Assembly (NCBI GenBank): GCA_042701975.1
Contig: CP170561.1
Span: 124,001 to 188,000, forward strand
Direction: 5' to 3'
From: JAFALK01 sp042701975
GTDB lineage: Bacteria > Pseudomonadota > Gammaproteobacteria > Burkholderiales > Burkholderiaceae_C
Length of the DNA stretch: 64,000 nucleotides
Shown: positions 16,034 to 24,045 of the stretch, piece by piece
How the letters are laid out: every line of letters begins with the position of its first letter
Position numbering within the stretch: the first letter of the stretch is position 1
The notes under the pieces: model-generated
Databases searched by the model: none
What the model was told of the DNA's origin: nothing
Seen by the model: only the letters and a program-made list of their open reading frames with translations
Position numbers and translations under genes: made by a program

Positions 16034-16327
16034 TCACGGCTGTTGGCCGTACTTCTGCACGTACTCTTCACGCAGACGAAGGCATGCCGATTTGACGAAC
16101 TCAGTGGTGCCTCCCGGACGCAGCTCGTCGTGGAGATCGCGCATGCAAGTCTCATAGGCCTTGCGCTTAGCCTCTCTCTCAGGATCGTGCGCCGAAAGCC
16201 CAACGACCATGAACAAAACAAATCCAACGACGGGCACGCCGATAAGCCACTTCCACACGGAAGACTTACCTTTGACCTCTGACTCGGACCAAGCCGGTTC
16301 CATTCCCTTAAAGATCGGGGTTGTCAT
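16034..16327 (-). CDS. Small membrane protein between repressor and lysis genes
   Basis: A 97-residue protein with one membrane segment (WLIGVPVVGFVLFMVVGL, about residues 28-45) and a charged, helical C-terminal half with two Cys (ETCMRDLHDEL, VKSACLRLREEY). It is encoded 25 nt downstream of the repressor and may be expressed with it in the lysogen, which would suit a superinfection-exclusion role. That is only an inference; the family is not recognised. Confidence 0.5.
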   Translation of the reverse strand: MTTPIFKGMEPAWSESEVKGKSSVWKWLIGVPVVGFVLFMVVGLSAHDPEREAKRKAYETCMRDLHDELRPGGTTEFVKSACLRLREEYVQKYGQQP

Positions 16328-16351
16328 CGCTACTCTCCCTCTGTTTTTCAG

Positions 16352-17143
16352 CTAACGAATCTTTGGCCAAACGACCTTGCCGAGAACCACTGCGCCCGTC
16401 CAGCTAGCCAGGTCCATCACGTCATCTTCATAGGCCGAGTTGTCGCTCTTCACGATGGCCGTACCGTCCATTCGACGCTGAATGCGCCGCACGATTACGT
16501 CTTCGTCAACCAACAGAGCGTAGACGCCACTCCCGTCGATTCGTGACGCATCTCGGTCTATGACGATTTGGTCTCCATCCCTCAGTGTTGGCTCCATCGC
16601 ATCGTCCTTGACGAAAGCGGTGACGAAGTTCTCTCCAGCGCGCCCAAAGTTCTTGATCATCCACTCCGATGACGGCAAGAAATCAACTACAGGTGGCTCG
16701 TCCGACTCGGTTGGCCGGTAGCGGAGAACTGGGAAGTACTTCCCTTGCGTGATGGGCACGTTGCTCATGCCGACTGGCGCCTTCACTTGAACGACGAACA
16801 GTTTGTCCCCATCGTGAACTACCAAATCGGGCTCCATCGACTGAAAGTCCTGGCTGTCTGAGCGGACCTCTCGTTGTGAGCACCCGCCGCTACCCTCTTC
16901 AAAGAGTCCTTCCAGTAGCTCTGTGATCCTCCGCCCTAAGGCTGTTGATAGATTCACAAGTTGAATCGTCGTTGGACTCGTCTCTCCCCGCTCCCACTTG
17001 GCGAGCGTGTTGATGTGGACTCCAGCATTCTTGGCAACCTCGACTCGCGGTCTATCGCCGCGTGCTTCTTCCAGCCGCCGCCCGAGCGCAATCGATCCTG
17101 GATCGCGCTCAACTGCCGGGGTGACAGCATTTAGTGTGTTCAT
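16352..17143 (-). CDS. Prophage repressor: HTH plus catalytically altered S24 domain
   Basis: 263 residues from ATG 17143. Residues about 18-75 form an XRE-type helix-turn-helix (VEVAKNAGVHINTLAKWERG). The C-terminal half (about 130-263) is a LexA/CI-like S24 domain. The catalytic Ser is replaced by Ala182 (DDAMEPTLRDGD, where SMEP is usual) and the catalytic Lys by Arg219 (DVIVRRI, where VKR is usual). It therefore should not cut itself upon SOS induction, and the domain probably serves for dimerisation. It is divergent from ner and has an operator dyad over its own start codon. The longer ORF upstream of ATG 17143 covers the operator region and is unlikely to be translated. Confidence 0.85.
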   Translation of the reverse strand: MNTLNAVTPAVERDPGSIALGRRLEEARGDRPRVEVAKNAGVHINTLAKWERGETSPTTIQLVNLSTALGRRITELLEGLFEEGSGGCSQREVRSDSQDFQSMEPDLVVHDGDKLFVVQVKAPVGMSNVPITQGKYFPVLRYRPTESDEPPVVDFLPSSEWMIKNFGRAGENFVTAFVKDDAMEPTLRDGDQIVIDRDASRIDGSGVYALLVDEDVIVRRIQRRMDGTAIVKSDNSAYEDDVMDLASWTGAVVLGKVVWPKIR

Positions 17144-17345
17144 GGACACAATTTTTGCATGCGAGGTATTCGATTTGCACTCGGACCTCACAACTTGAGA
17201 TGCCTTTCTCCCCAAAACACATGATTCGGTGTCTGAAAAGTGACTAGTGCCAAATGGCAACACTCCACCGTGTGTTTGCTTGCGCGATTTCTGTTGACAC
17301 AACCATCTTTGTGTGTCGAAAATCTCGCCCATGGACACACAAAAC
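17130..17345. promoter_or_regulatory. Divergent repressor/ner control region with repeated operators
   Basis: The stretch is noticeably AT-richer than its surroundings and carries several AACAC/GTGTT half-sites: TGTGT-N6-ACACA (17135-17150, over the repressor ATG), AACAC...GTGTC (17216-17234), AACAC-N8-GTGTT (17259-17276), GACACA-N10-TGTGTC (17296-17317) and ACAC-N6-GTGT just inside ner. A TTGACA (17294-17299) is a good -35 for rightward early transcription, overlapped by the fourth dyad; no strong -10 follows. The arrangement suits competition between the repressor and Ner. Confidence 0.65.
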
Positions 17346-17630
17346 AGTGTTACGACGGATTGGCACCCAGCCGACGTCAAAGCCGCACTCGAAAAGCGAG
17401 GCATCTCGCTTGCCAAGCTCGCACGTCAAAATGGCTATTCACACATTCAACGGGTTCTCATCAGCCCATGGTTAGGTGCTGAACAGGTTGTTGCTCGGGC
17501 ACTAGGCCTGCCGCCTGAGCAAATCTGGCCATCGCGGTATCAAACCTCACGCGACCGCGCCCACCTCCAGACCCGCAACGCTGCCGCCGCCAAGCTGGCC
17601 CGTCGCACTCTTGCGAGGACCGAGGGATGA
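17331..17630 (+). CDS. ner: Ner-like DNA-binding regulator
   Basis: 99 residues from ATG 17331. Residues about 8-70 match the Mu Ner/Nlp family: DWHPADVKAALEKRGISLA, then LARQNGYSHIQRVL, then an ALGLPPEQIWPSRY ending typical of the family. Ner turns down early transcription and repressor transcription to favour lytic growth. The stop overlaps the transposase start (ATGA). The last 30 residues are basic and extra to the family core. Confidence 0.85.
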   Translation: MDTQNSVTTDWHPADVKAALEKRGISLAKLARQNGYSHIQRVLISPWLGAEQVVARALGLPPEQIWPSRYQTSRDRAHLQTRNAAAAKLARRTLARTEG

Positions 17631-19795
17631 ACTCGGCCTGGCACACCGCCACCGAACTCGCGGGCCTCCCTGGCCTGCCGAGTAGCGAGTACCGCACCCG
17701 CGAGTGGCTCATCCGCATCGGCGTGCCGAGCCGCCCTCGCGCAGGGCGGGGCGGTGGCCAGGAATTCGACTCGGCACACCTGCCCGCCGAGGCCCGCAAG
17801 GCGCTGCTCGCTCGCTCCATCATCCTGGCGCCCGCGCTGCCTGTACCTGGCGCGCTGGAGAAGGCACCCGCCCCCGAGACCTTCCTGCCCGCCGCGCCGG
17901 TCAACGCTCAACGCCCACCCGACCAGGCCGACGCCGCCGTCGCGGATGCGCGCCTCATCCTGCTGCGCCAGATCGACGCCACCGGACACCTGGTGGGAAC
18001 AACGCGCGCAGTCAACGCCCTGGTGCAGCAGCTGCGTGATGGCACGGCAGATCAATCGCTGATGCAAGCCGCCGCGCTGGCCAACCAACGCAGCCGCAAG
18101 GCTGGTGCGATCGCGGTGGCCACCTTGTGGGCCTGGCGCAAGGACCACGCTGAGCGTGGCTGGGTCGGACTGCTGCCGCAACCCGCAGTGAAGCAGCCGC
18201 TGGCCAGCGTCGCACCGGACGTCGCTGCGGTGCTGAAGAACTTCGCCAGCGCCAAGGGCCACGCGCACAACCTCACCGAGGTGACCCAGGCCGTCATACG
18301 CGCCCAGGGCCGTCCCTTCGAAGAGTGGAGCAAGCTCTACCACCAGGCACGCCGCGCGCTGGCCAAGGTAGACAAGAAGGCGCTCATCAAGGCTCGTCAC
18401 ACCAGCGCCGACCGAGCAGCTCGCCTGCCGTTCAAACGGCGCGGCACCGAGAACCTCCTGCCGCTCGACATCGGCCTGGTCGACGGCCACAGCTTTAAAT
18501 CCCAGGTCCGCCATCCGGACCATGGCCAGCCCTTCACGCCTGAGGTGACCCTGGTCAAGGATGCGGCCACGCGGCGCGTCACCGGATGGAGCGCTTCGTT
18601 GAGCGAGTCAACGTGGGCCGTCGGCGCCGCCATCACTCACTCGGCCACGGGCAGCGGCGTCCACGCCATCATGTACTCGGACAACGGCCAGGGCGAGCGC
18701 GCGAAGCAGCTCGACTGCCCCGTCGATGGCCTGTACGCCCGCCTTGGCACCGACCACCGCACCGGCCGGCCCAATCACCCGCAGGCACGCGGCCTGCTGG
18801 AGCGTAGCTGGCGCACGCACATGATCCGTGCGGCTCGCCAGTTCGAGACCTTCCAAGGCAAGGATGTGGACCGGGGCACGCTGCGCAAGGTCCGCCTGGA
18901 GCTGGGCCGCGAGCAACGCGCCGTGGAGCGCGCACGCAAGACCGGCGAGCTGGTGACGCTGACCAAGCGCATCCCGACCTGGCAGCAGTTCATCGACGCG
19001 GTTCAACGCGCCATCGATGAGTACAACGCCCAGCACCGCCACCGCGCGCTGCCCAAGCACACCAGCGGCCCGTTCAACGGCTTGCACATGACGCCCGACG
19101 AGGCCTGGGCCGCCATGCTCAACCCTGCGCACCAGCATCGCCCCGATGCGATGGAAGCCCGCATGCTGTTCCAGCCCAGCGTGATCCGTGTGGCGCAACG
19201 CGGCGAGGTGCGCTTCCTCAACCAGCTCTACTTCAACGACGCGCTGATGCAGGTTGATGGCGAGCGCGTGAGCCTGCGCTACGACATCCACGATCCGTCG
19301 CAGGTCTGGATCTGGACCACCAGCGGCGAGTTCGTCTGCGAGGCCAAGCTCGACGCGAACCGCTCCGACTTCTTCCCGAAGGCCGTGGTCGAGCTGGCCC
19401 GCGAGAAGCGCGTGCAGGGCATGGTCAAGCGCCGCCAGCAGCAGATCGACGTGGCCATGCGCGAGCTGAACCCGACGCTCAGCGCAGACATGCAGCCCAC
19501 CACGACGCTGCCGATGGTCGAGCGCCTCGATGTCGCACCTCCCGCCGAGCTGCCCGAGGTCGCGCAGGCCGCCCAGGCACCGGCCGCGCCTGCAGCTCCA
19601 CGCCGCCCTCTCTTCAACTCGCCGGCCGAGCGCTTCGAGTGGCTGCAGATGCACCGCTCGGAATGGCTCGAAGCCGACACCGCCTGGCTGCGCACCTACG
19701 TGGCCAGCCCGGCCTACGCATCGCTCGCGGAGTACTTCACCGGCCGAGGACTGGCCTGGGAGGAATCCGACGCGTCTTTTAAATCGGCCGGCTAA
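17627..19795 (+). CDS. Mu-like transposase (DDE recombinase A)
   Basis: 722 residues. The N-terminal domain (residues 1-60) has the Mu-type winged-helix DNA-binding signature (WHTATELAGLPGLPSSEYR, then GGGQEFDSAHLP). Site-specific helical domains follow, then an RNase H-like catalytic core with Asp286 (GLVDGHSF), Asp352 (YSDNGQGE) and Glu392 (LLERSW), and a beta-barrel near 540-610. The C-terminal 40 residues (EWLQMHRSEWLEADTAWL) probably contact the B protein and ClpX. It performs replicative transposition and integration of the phage. Confidence 0.95.
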   Translation: MNSAWHTATELAGLPGLPSSEYRTREWLIRIGVPSRPRAGRGGGQEFDSAHLPAEARKALLARSIILAPALPVPGALEKAPAPETFLPAAPVNAQRPPDQADAAVADARLILLRQIDATGHLVGTTRAVNALVQQLRDGTADQSLMQAAALANQRSRKAGAIAVATLWAWRKDHAERGWVGLLPQPAVKQPLASVAPDVAAVLKNFASAKGHAHNLTEVTQAVIRAQGRPFEEWSKLYHQARRALAKVDKKALIKARHTSADRAARLPFKRRGTENLLPLDIGLVDGHSFKSQVRHPDHGQPFTPEVTLVKDAATRRVTGWSASLSESTWAVGAAITHSATGSGVHAIMYSDNGQGERAKQLDCPVDGLYARLGTDHRTGRPNHPQARGLLERSWRTHMIRAARQFETFQGKDVDRGTLRKVRLELGREQRAVERARKTGELVTLTKRIPTWQQFIDAVQRAIDEYNAQHRHRALPKHTSGPFNGLHMTPDEAWAAMLNPAHQHRPDAMEARMLFQPSVIRVAQRGEVRFLNQLYFNDALMQVDGERVSLRYDIHDPSQVWIWTTSGEFVCEAKLDANRSDFFPKAVVELAREKRVQGMVKRRQQQIDVAMRELNPTLSADMQPTTTLPMVERLDVAPPAELPEVAQAAQAPAAPAAPRRPLFNSPAERFEWLQMHRSEWLEADTAWLRTYVASPAYASLAEYFTGRGLAWEESDASFKSAG

Positions 19796-19855
19796 CCGCA
19801 CCCGGCCCTGCACCACCGTTTCCACCGCCCCCTGCAACAACCACCGCAAAGCACC

Positions 19856-20605
19856 ATGAAACAAGGCTTCGTCCACACCGAGAACTACCGCCGCCTTCTG
19901 GAGGCACAAGCAGCCGTCGAGCGCCGGGGCGCCGCCGAGGCCGGCCTGGTCATCATCCGAGGCCCCTACGGCGTCGGTAAGAGCGAGATCGTCGAGCGCT
20001 GGTCCGCCGACACCGGTGCGCTGTTCCTGCGCGCCAAGGAGACCTGGACCAAGCGCAGCATGCTCGACGAGCTGGCGGACCTGCTCGGGCTGGACATCAA
20101 GGGCCGCAACTCCGAAGTGCAGGCGCGCATCATCGGCCGCCAGGCGATCGACATGACGAACATCGTGATCGACGAGGCCGACTTCCTGCTGCGCGGTCGC
20201 GGCAGTACCTCGACGGCCGCGCTCCTCGAATGTCTGCGTGACATCACCGATGTGACCGGCATCGCCTGCTTCCTGGTCGGCATGGAGCAGTTCGGTGATC
20301 GCGTCGCGCGCCACGGCCACATCGCCTCGCGGGTCAACCGCGTGGTCAACTTCGAGCCGCTCAGCAGCGCCGACATCAAGGCCGCGTGCAAGCAGAAGTG
20401 CGAGGTCAAGCTCGGCGACGGCGTCGCCGAACTGATCGCCAGCCAGGTGGACGGCAAGATGCGCCTGGTGCTCAACGCCCTGAGCAACATCGAACAGATC
20501 GCCGAGGCCAACAGCCTCGACCAGGTCGAGGTCGAGCACCTCAAGGGCCGCGCCCTCTGCGTCGAGTTCAAGTCGGGCGCCGTTCGTCGCGGGGGCGCGC
20601 AATGA
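19856..20605 (+). CDS. MuB-like transposition ATPase
   Basis: A 249-residue AAA+ ATPase. Walker A GPYGVGKS is at residues 36-43, Walker B IVIDEAD at 103-109 (Asp106-Glu107), and an Arg-containing sensor region (ASRVNRVVNF) near 160. It follows the transposase by 60 nt with no strong ribosome-binding site and overlaps the next gene (ATGA). MuB-type proteins bind target DNA, stimulate the transposase and give target immunity. Confidence 0.9.
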   Translation: MKQGFVHTENYRRLLEAQAAVERRGAAEAGLVIIRGPYGVGKSEIVERWSADTGALFLRAKETWTKRSMLDELADLLGLDIKGRNSEVQARIIGRQAIDMTNIVIDEADFLLRGRGSTSTAALLECLRDITDVTGIACFLVGMEQFGDRVARHGHIASRVNRVVNFEPLSSADIKAACKQKCEVKLGDGVAELIASQVDGKMRLVLNALSNIEQIAEANSLDQVEVEHLKGRALCVEFKSGAVRRGGAQ

Positions 20606-21255
20606 CCCAGGCTCGCACCCAAGTCTGGGTGATGGCCACGGCGCTCTCTGCCCTGGCCACGGCCGGGCTCATCAAGACGGGCGCGCGCTTCGACAGCAAC
20701 CAGCTCGCCAGCTGGACGGCTGGCCAGCTCAAGCCCAAGCAGCGCAACAACGCCACCTCGCAGATGATCAAGGCGGGGCTGCTGCAGTTCGACCAACGCA
20801 AGGGCGAGCAGCTCGGCGAGACCGTCGTGCATTACCAGCTGACGGCGGAAGGCGCGCAGGCCGTCAAGGCGGCCTCCGAAGGCTATGTGCGCAAGAGCGG
20901 CCCGAAGGGCGAACGGGCTCCCAATCCCATCGATCCGCAATCCCTCACCGCGCGCCTGTGGCGCCTGGTCAAGATGCGCCGCATCGTGGACACCGACTCG
21001 GCCACCGAGACGCTGGCCAATGCCGGCGAGGGCGACTTCAAGTCCATGCGCCACACGGTGGCCAAGTACCTGCGCCGCTGGTGCGATGCCGGTGCGCTGA
21101 CGGAGTCGGCCAAGCGCGTCCCTGGCAAGGGCAGCTCCAACGGCTTCAAGCGCTACGTGCTGCGCGAGGACTGGCGCAACAGCGCCGAGCCGCCGCGCTG
21201 GCGCCAGATCGCCAAGGCCCAGGCCGCCGCCTCCAACTCGGAGGCCACGTCTTGA
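20602..21255 (+). CDS. Early phage protein with two winged-helix-like units
   Basis: 217 residues from an ATG overlapping the B stop codon. Both halves look like winged-helix DNA-binding units: residues about 25-80 (NNATSQMIKAGLLQFDQ) and about 115-190 (SMRHTVAKYLRRWCDAGAL). The family is not recognised by name. It is probably an early regulator or a helper of replicative transposition. The reading frame is open upstream inside B, but coupling argues for the ATG at 20602. Confidence 0.6.
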   Translation: MTQARTQVWVMATALSALATAGLIKTGARFDSNQLASWTAGQLKPKQRNNATSQMIKAGLLQFDQRKGEQLGETVVHYQLTAEGAQAVKAASEGYVRKSGPKGERAPNPIDPQSLTARLWRLVKMRRIVDTDSATETLANAGEGDFKSMRHTVAKYLRRWCDAGALTESAKRVPGKGSSNGFKRYVLREDWRNSAEPPRWRQIAKAQAAASNSEATS

Positions 21256-21266
21256 GCGCAGCCTAC

Positions 21267-21662
21267 ATGCAGACCGTTTGGTTCGGCCTCTTCTCCGACG
21301 CGGTCACCGCTCGCGGACAGAAGACCGTCTCGGACGAGCTGGCCCTGAGCCCTTCGACTGTCAACCAGGTGCTGCGCGCCGGTGGCAACTACGGCACCGG
21401 CGTCGCCGACACCGCGCGCATCGAGCAGCGGGTGATGGACACGTATGGCGGCTGGCAGTGCCCCTTCCTGTCGGACGGCGAGCCGCGCCAGATCAGCGCG
21501 GGCCAGTGCCGCGCCAAGGCCCACCGCGAGCCGCCCACGGGCAGCCCCCGCGACCTGGCGCACTGGCGCGCCTGCCAGGCCTGCCCGATGCGCGTTCGCA
21601 GTGCCCCGCCCCAAGCCCGCCCCGTCATCCCTCGAAAGAAGAAGGAGGTCTCCGATGTCTAA
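21267..21662 (+). CDS. Early phage HTH protein with a Cys-rich C-terminal part
   Basis: 131 residues from ATG 21267; a TTG at 21252 that overlaps the previous stop would add five residues. An HTH is visible near the N terminus (TVSDELALSPSTVNQVLRAG). A set of Cys residues (WQCPFL, GQCRAK, WRACQACPMR) may bind a metal. The C terminus is Pro/Arg/Lys-rich. It probably binds DNA; the specific role is unknown. Confidence 0.6.
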   Translation: MQTVWFGLFSDAVTARGQKTVSDELALSPSTVNQVLRAGGNYGTGVADTARIEQRVMDTYGGWQCPFLSDGEPRQISAGQCRAKAHREPPTGSPRDLAHWRACQACPMRVRSAPPQARPVIPRKKKEVSDV

Positions 21663-21975
21663 CCGCCGCTCCAGCACCGCGTGGAACTGGCTCATGGCGC
21701 TCGCCGCCATCGTGTCGTTCTTCGTGCTCATCGCCTACTCCAACAAGGGCAATCCGGACGATCCGGACGCCCTTGAAGCCACAGCGCTGGAGCTGCGTGA
21801 CAGCGCGCAGTACCAGGTGCGAGCCGAGCAGCTCGCCCGCCTCCTTCACGACGCCCACGAGCAGGGCGTGCGCGAAGGCATCGCAAGCACCAAGACCGCA
21901 GACCGCGAGGCGCTGGATCGCTCCTGCGCGGCGCTGTGGGCAGGCAATCCCATCCCATCCGTTCAGGAGCAATGA
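21655..21975 (+). CDS. Small single-pass membrane protein
   Basis: 106 residues: a short basic N terminus, one membrane segment (WLMALAAIVSFFVLIAY), then a soluble helical domain with EQLARLLHDAHEQGVREG. AAGGAGG lies just upstream of ATG 21655, and the gene overlaps both neighbours. The family is not recognised. It is in the early operon, so it may act at the membrane soon after infection. Confidence 0.55.
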   Translation: MSNRRSSTAWNWLMALAAIVSFFVLIAYSNKGNPDDPDALEATALELRDSAQYQVRAEQLARLLHDAHEQGVREGIASTKTADREALDRSCAALWAGNPIPSVQEQ

Positions 21976-22616
21976 TGAACACCGCAACGCAGGCCGCCAG
22001 CGAGCAGGCCGCCATCCCCAAGGGCTACTGGCAGGACGCCAAAGGCGCCCTGATCCCCGAAGCCAAGGTCAAGGACATCGACAAGCGCCGCGACAGCGTC
22101 GTGCGCGAGGCGATCAGCCAGGCCAAGCAGATGAGCGCTCAGCTGGCGCAGTTCAAGCTCGCCGCCATGGCGGCTGTCAGCGCCTTCGCCGATCTGAGCG
22201 CGGCCGAGTACGGCGCCAAGGTCGGCGGCGCCAAGGGCAACATGACGTTGACCAGCTTCGACGGCAAGTACAAGGTCCAGCGCGCCATTCAGGAGAGCAT
22301 CGTCTTCGACGAGCGCCTGCAAGTGGCTAAGTCACTGATCGACGAGTGCGTCCACATCTGGGCCAAAGGCGCGAACAAGAACATCCAGGCTCTGGTGAAC
22401 CACGCCTTCCAGGTCGACCAGGAAGGCAAGGTCAGCACCGGCCGCGTGCTGGGCCTGCGCCAGTTGGAGATCGACGACGAGAAGTGGAGCCGAGCGATGG
22501 ACGCCATCGCGGACTCCATGCGCGTGTCCGGCTCCAAGCCCTACATCCGCTTCTACGAGCGCAACGACGCGACGGGCGAGTACCTGCCCATCCCCTTGGA
22601 CATCAGCGCGGCCTGA
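21972..22616 (+). CDS. DUF3164 family phage protein
   Basis: About 214 residues, resembling the DUF3164 family found in the early regions of Mu-like phages. It begins MMNTATQAASEQAAIPKGYW and has a conserved WQDAKGALIPEAKV stretch, a helical middle and a C-terminal YIRFYERNDATGEYLPIPLD. Two adjacent ATGs (21972 and 21975) follow AGGAG; the first overlaps the previous stop. Its function in the family is not established. Confidence 0.7.
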   Translation: MMNTATQAASEQAAIPKGYWQDAKGALIPEAKVKDIDKRRDSVVREAISQAKQMSAQLAQFKLAAMAAVSAFADLSAAEYGAKVGGAKGNMTLTSFDGKYKVQRAIQESIVFDERLQVAKSLIDECVHIWAKGANKNIQALVNHAFQVDQEGKVSTGRVLGLRQLEIDDEKWSRAMDAIADSMRVSGSKPYIRFYERNDATGEYLPIPLDISAA

Positions 22617-22625
22617 TCGCGCGTT

Positions 22626-22674
22626 CCCCGGCCCCGCCGGGGGCTCGTTAAAGCCGCAGGCAAGGGCGGCTTTA
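22626..22674. terminator. Two adjacent hairpins between early gene blocks
   Basis: Just after the DUF3164 stop there are two consecutive stems: CCCCGGC-CCC-GCCGGGG (22626-22642) and TAAAGCCGC-N8-GCGGCTTTA (22649-22674). The first is a strong GC stem without a T-run. They may attenuate transcription or protect mRNA between the transposition genes and the later early genes. Confidence 0.4.
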
Positions 22675-22703
22675 CCAAGCCCACCACCACCAGGAGAGAG
22701 TTC

Positions 22704-23057
22704 ATGCAATCAGTAGCTGCGCGCGGCCAGACCGCTGCGCTTCTCGGCGGCACCATCCCGCAGGCCCGCGACATCAGCGCCTATTGCGGCCCGAACGGCG
22801 TAATCCACTTCGGTCCCGCGACTCCGAAGCATTCCGTCGAGATCGTCCGTGGCCCCGAAGGCCGCGTCCGCCGGTACATCGACATCGTCGCGCGCCACGG
22901 CTACGACAAGGGCCTGCTGCTCGTGCCCGGTATGCCGGAAGCCGATGACGAGAACGCTGCCCGCGCGGCGCTCAAGAGCTTCGTCGAGTGGGCCAGTGCC
23001 AACGCTGGCGCCGACCGCAGCTTTGTGTGGAACCGCAACGCGGAGGCAATGCTGTGA
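22704..23057 (+). CDS. Early phage protein of unknown function
   Basis: 117 residues after GGAGAGA and ATG 22704. It starts a new transcription unit or sub-block after the two hairpins. The sequence (GPNGVIHFGPATPKHSVEIV, LLLVPGMPEADDENAAR) shows no recognised catalytic motif. It overlaps the next gene by 4 nt (GTGA). Confidence 0.5.
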   Translation: MQSVAARGQTAALLGGTIPQARDISAYCGPNGVIHFGPATPKHSVEIVRGPEGRVRRYIDIVARHGYDKGLLLVPGMPEADDENAARAALKSFVEWASANAGADRSFVWNRNAEAML

Positions 23058-23659
23058 GCCACATCAATCTTCACGGCGGCGGCCGTTTCAACTTCAGTGA
23101 CCCGCGCGCTAGCGAGTTCACACTGGAGCAGATCGCATCCTCGCTCGCCAAGCAATGCCGCTTCACGGGCCACACCCGCCACCCCGGCAAGATCTACTCA
23201 GTGGCTCAGCACGCAGTCATGTGCTCGAAGATCGTCCCTCCTGAGTTCGCCCTGCAGGCCCTGCACCACGACGATGCTGAGTTCGTGATGGGTGACTGCA
23301 ACTCTCCGCTCAAGAGTCTGCTGCGCGACTACAAGGTGATGGAGACCATCGTCCACTGCGAGGTCTTCCATCGCCTGGGCCTCGACCCGTCGCTGCACTC
23401 GTCCGTGAAGTACGCCGACAAGGTAATGCTGCTGACCGAGCAGCGCGACGTTGGGCCAGAGCCCGTCGAGCTGGAGGCGCACCTCGTGGCCGATGGCTTC
23501 CAGCCTCTCGACTGCCCTGCCCTAGAGCCGTGGTCCATCGAGTTCGCCCGACATGAATTCCTGATGCGCCATCACGAGCTGGGCGGTACGAGATCGCTGT
23601 ACACGCCCTCCAGCATCGAGGCCGTGTTCGCTGCCGACGAGATGGGGAGGGCTGCTTGA
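23054..23659 (+). CDS. HD-domain nucleotide phosphohydrolase (YfbR-like)
   Basis: 201 residues from a GTG that overlaps the previous stop. It carries the HD hallmark: YSVAQHAV (His53), then LHHDDAEFVMGD (His72-Asp73) and a later Asp in SVKYADKVM. The SVAQHAV...HHDDAE...DCNSPLK layout matches phage and bacterial YfbR-like 5'-deoxynucleotidases. It probably removes phosphate from deoxynucleoside monophosphates and so shapes the dNTP pool during replicative transposition. The substrate is an inference. Confidence 0.75.
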   Translation: MSHINLHGGGRFNFSDPRASEFTLEQIASSLAKQCRFTGHTRHPGKIYSVAQHAVMCSKIVPPEFALQALHHDDAEFVMGDCNSPLKSLLRDYKVMETIVHCEVFHRLGLDPSLHSSVKYADKVMLLTEQRDVGPEPVELEAHLVADGFQPLDCPALEPWSIEFARHEFLMRHHELGGTRSLYTPSSIEAVFAADEMGRAA

Positions 23660-24045
23660 TGTTCCTCTCGCCCAAGCCCATTGCCGAGATCCTGAAGGAC
23701 GTCAACTTCCCCGGCTATGAGTTCGAAGTCGGCGGTCGCGTTCGCTTCTGGATTCGCGCGATGTTCCTGGCGCCCAGCGGCGACGGCAAGAAGCTCGAAG
23801 CGCACCACACCCGCAAGTGGTACGTCAGCCACCACGCCTGCAAGAACGAGGTGGTGCAGACGGCACTCAAGTGCGTGCTGACAAGCGTCGAGCACGAGGT
23901 CCGCGAGAACTTCAGGTATCGCGGCCGGCCCATCTTCGGGCCTCACTTCTCGGTGGATGCGCTTCACCGCATCTGCACTCCTCAACAGCTCGACTACCGC
24001 ACCGGACGGAGCGACGACGAGCACGCCCTTTCGGAGGCTGTATGA
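23659..24045 (+). CDS. Early phage protein of unknown function
   Basis: 128 residues from an ATG sharing one base with the previous TGA. It contains RFWIRAMFLAPSGDGKKLE and HHTRKWYVSHHACKNEVVQ. The several His/Cys residues could bind a metal, but the spacing fits no motif I know. It is translationally coupled on both sides within the early operon. Confidence 0.45.
   Translation: MFLSPKPIAEILKDVNFPGYEFEVGGRVRFWIRAMFLAPSGDGKKLEAHHTRKWYVSHHACKNEVVQTALKCVLTSVEHEVRENFRYRGRPIFGPHFSVDALHRICTPQQLDYRTGRSDDEHALSEAV

Noticed and set aside
18608..20602. 664-codon minus-strand frame opposite the transposase and B genes
   Set aside because: Shadow of well-supported A and B genes.
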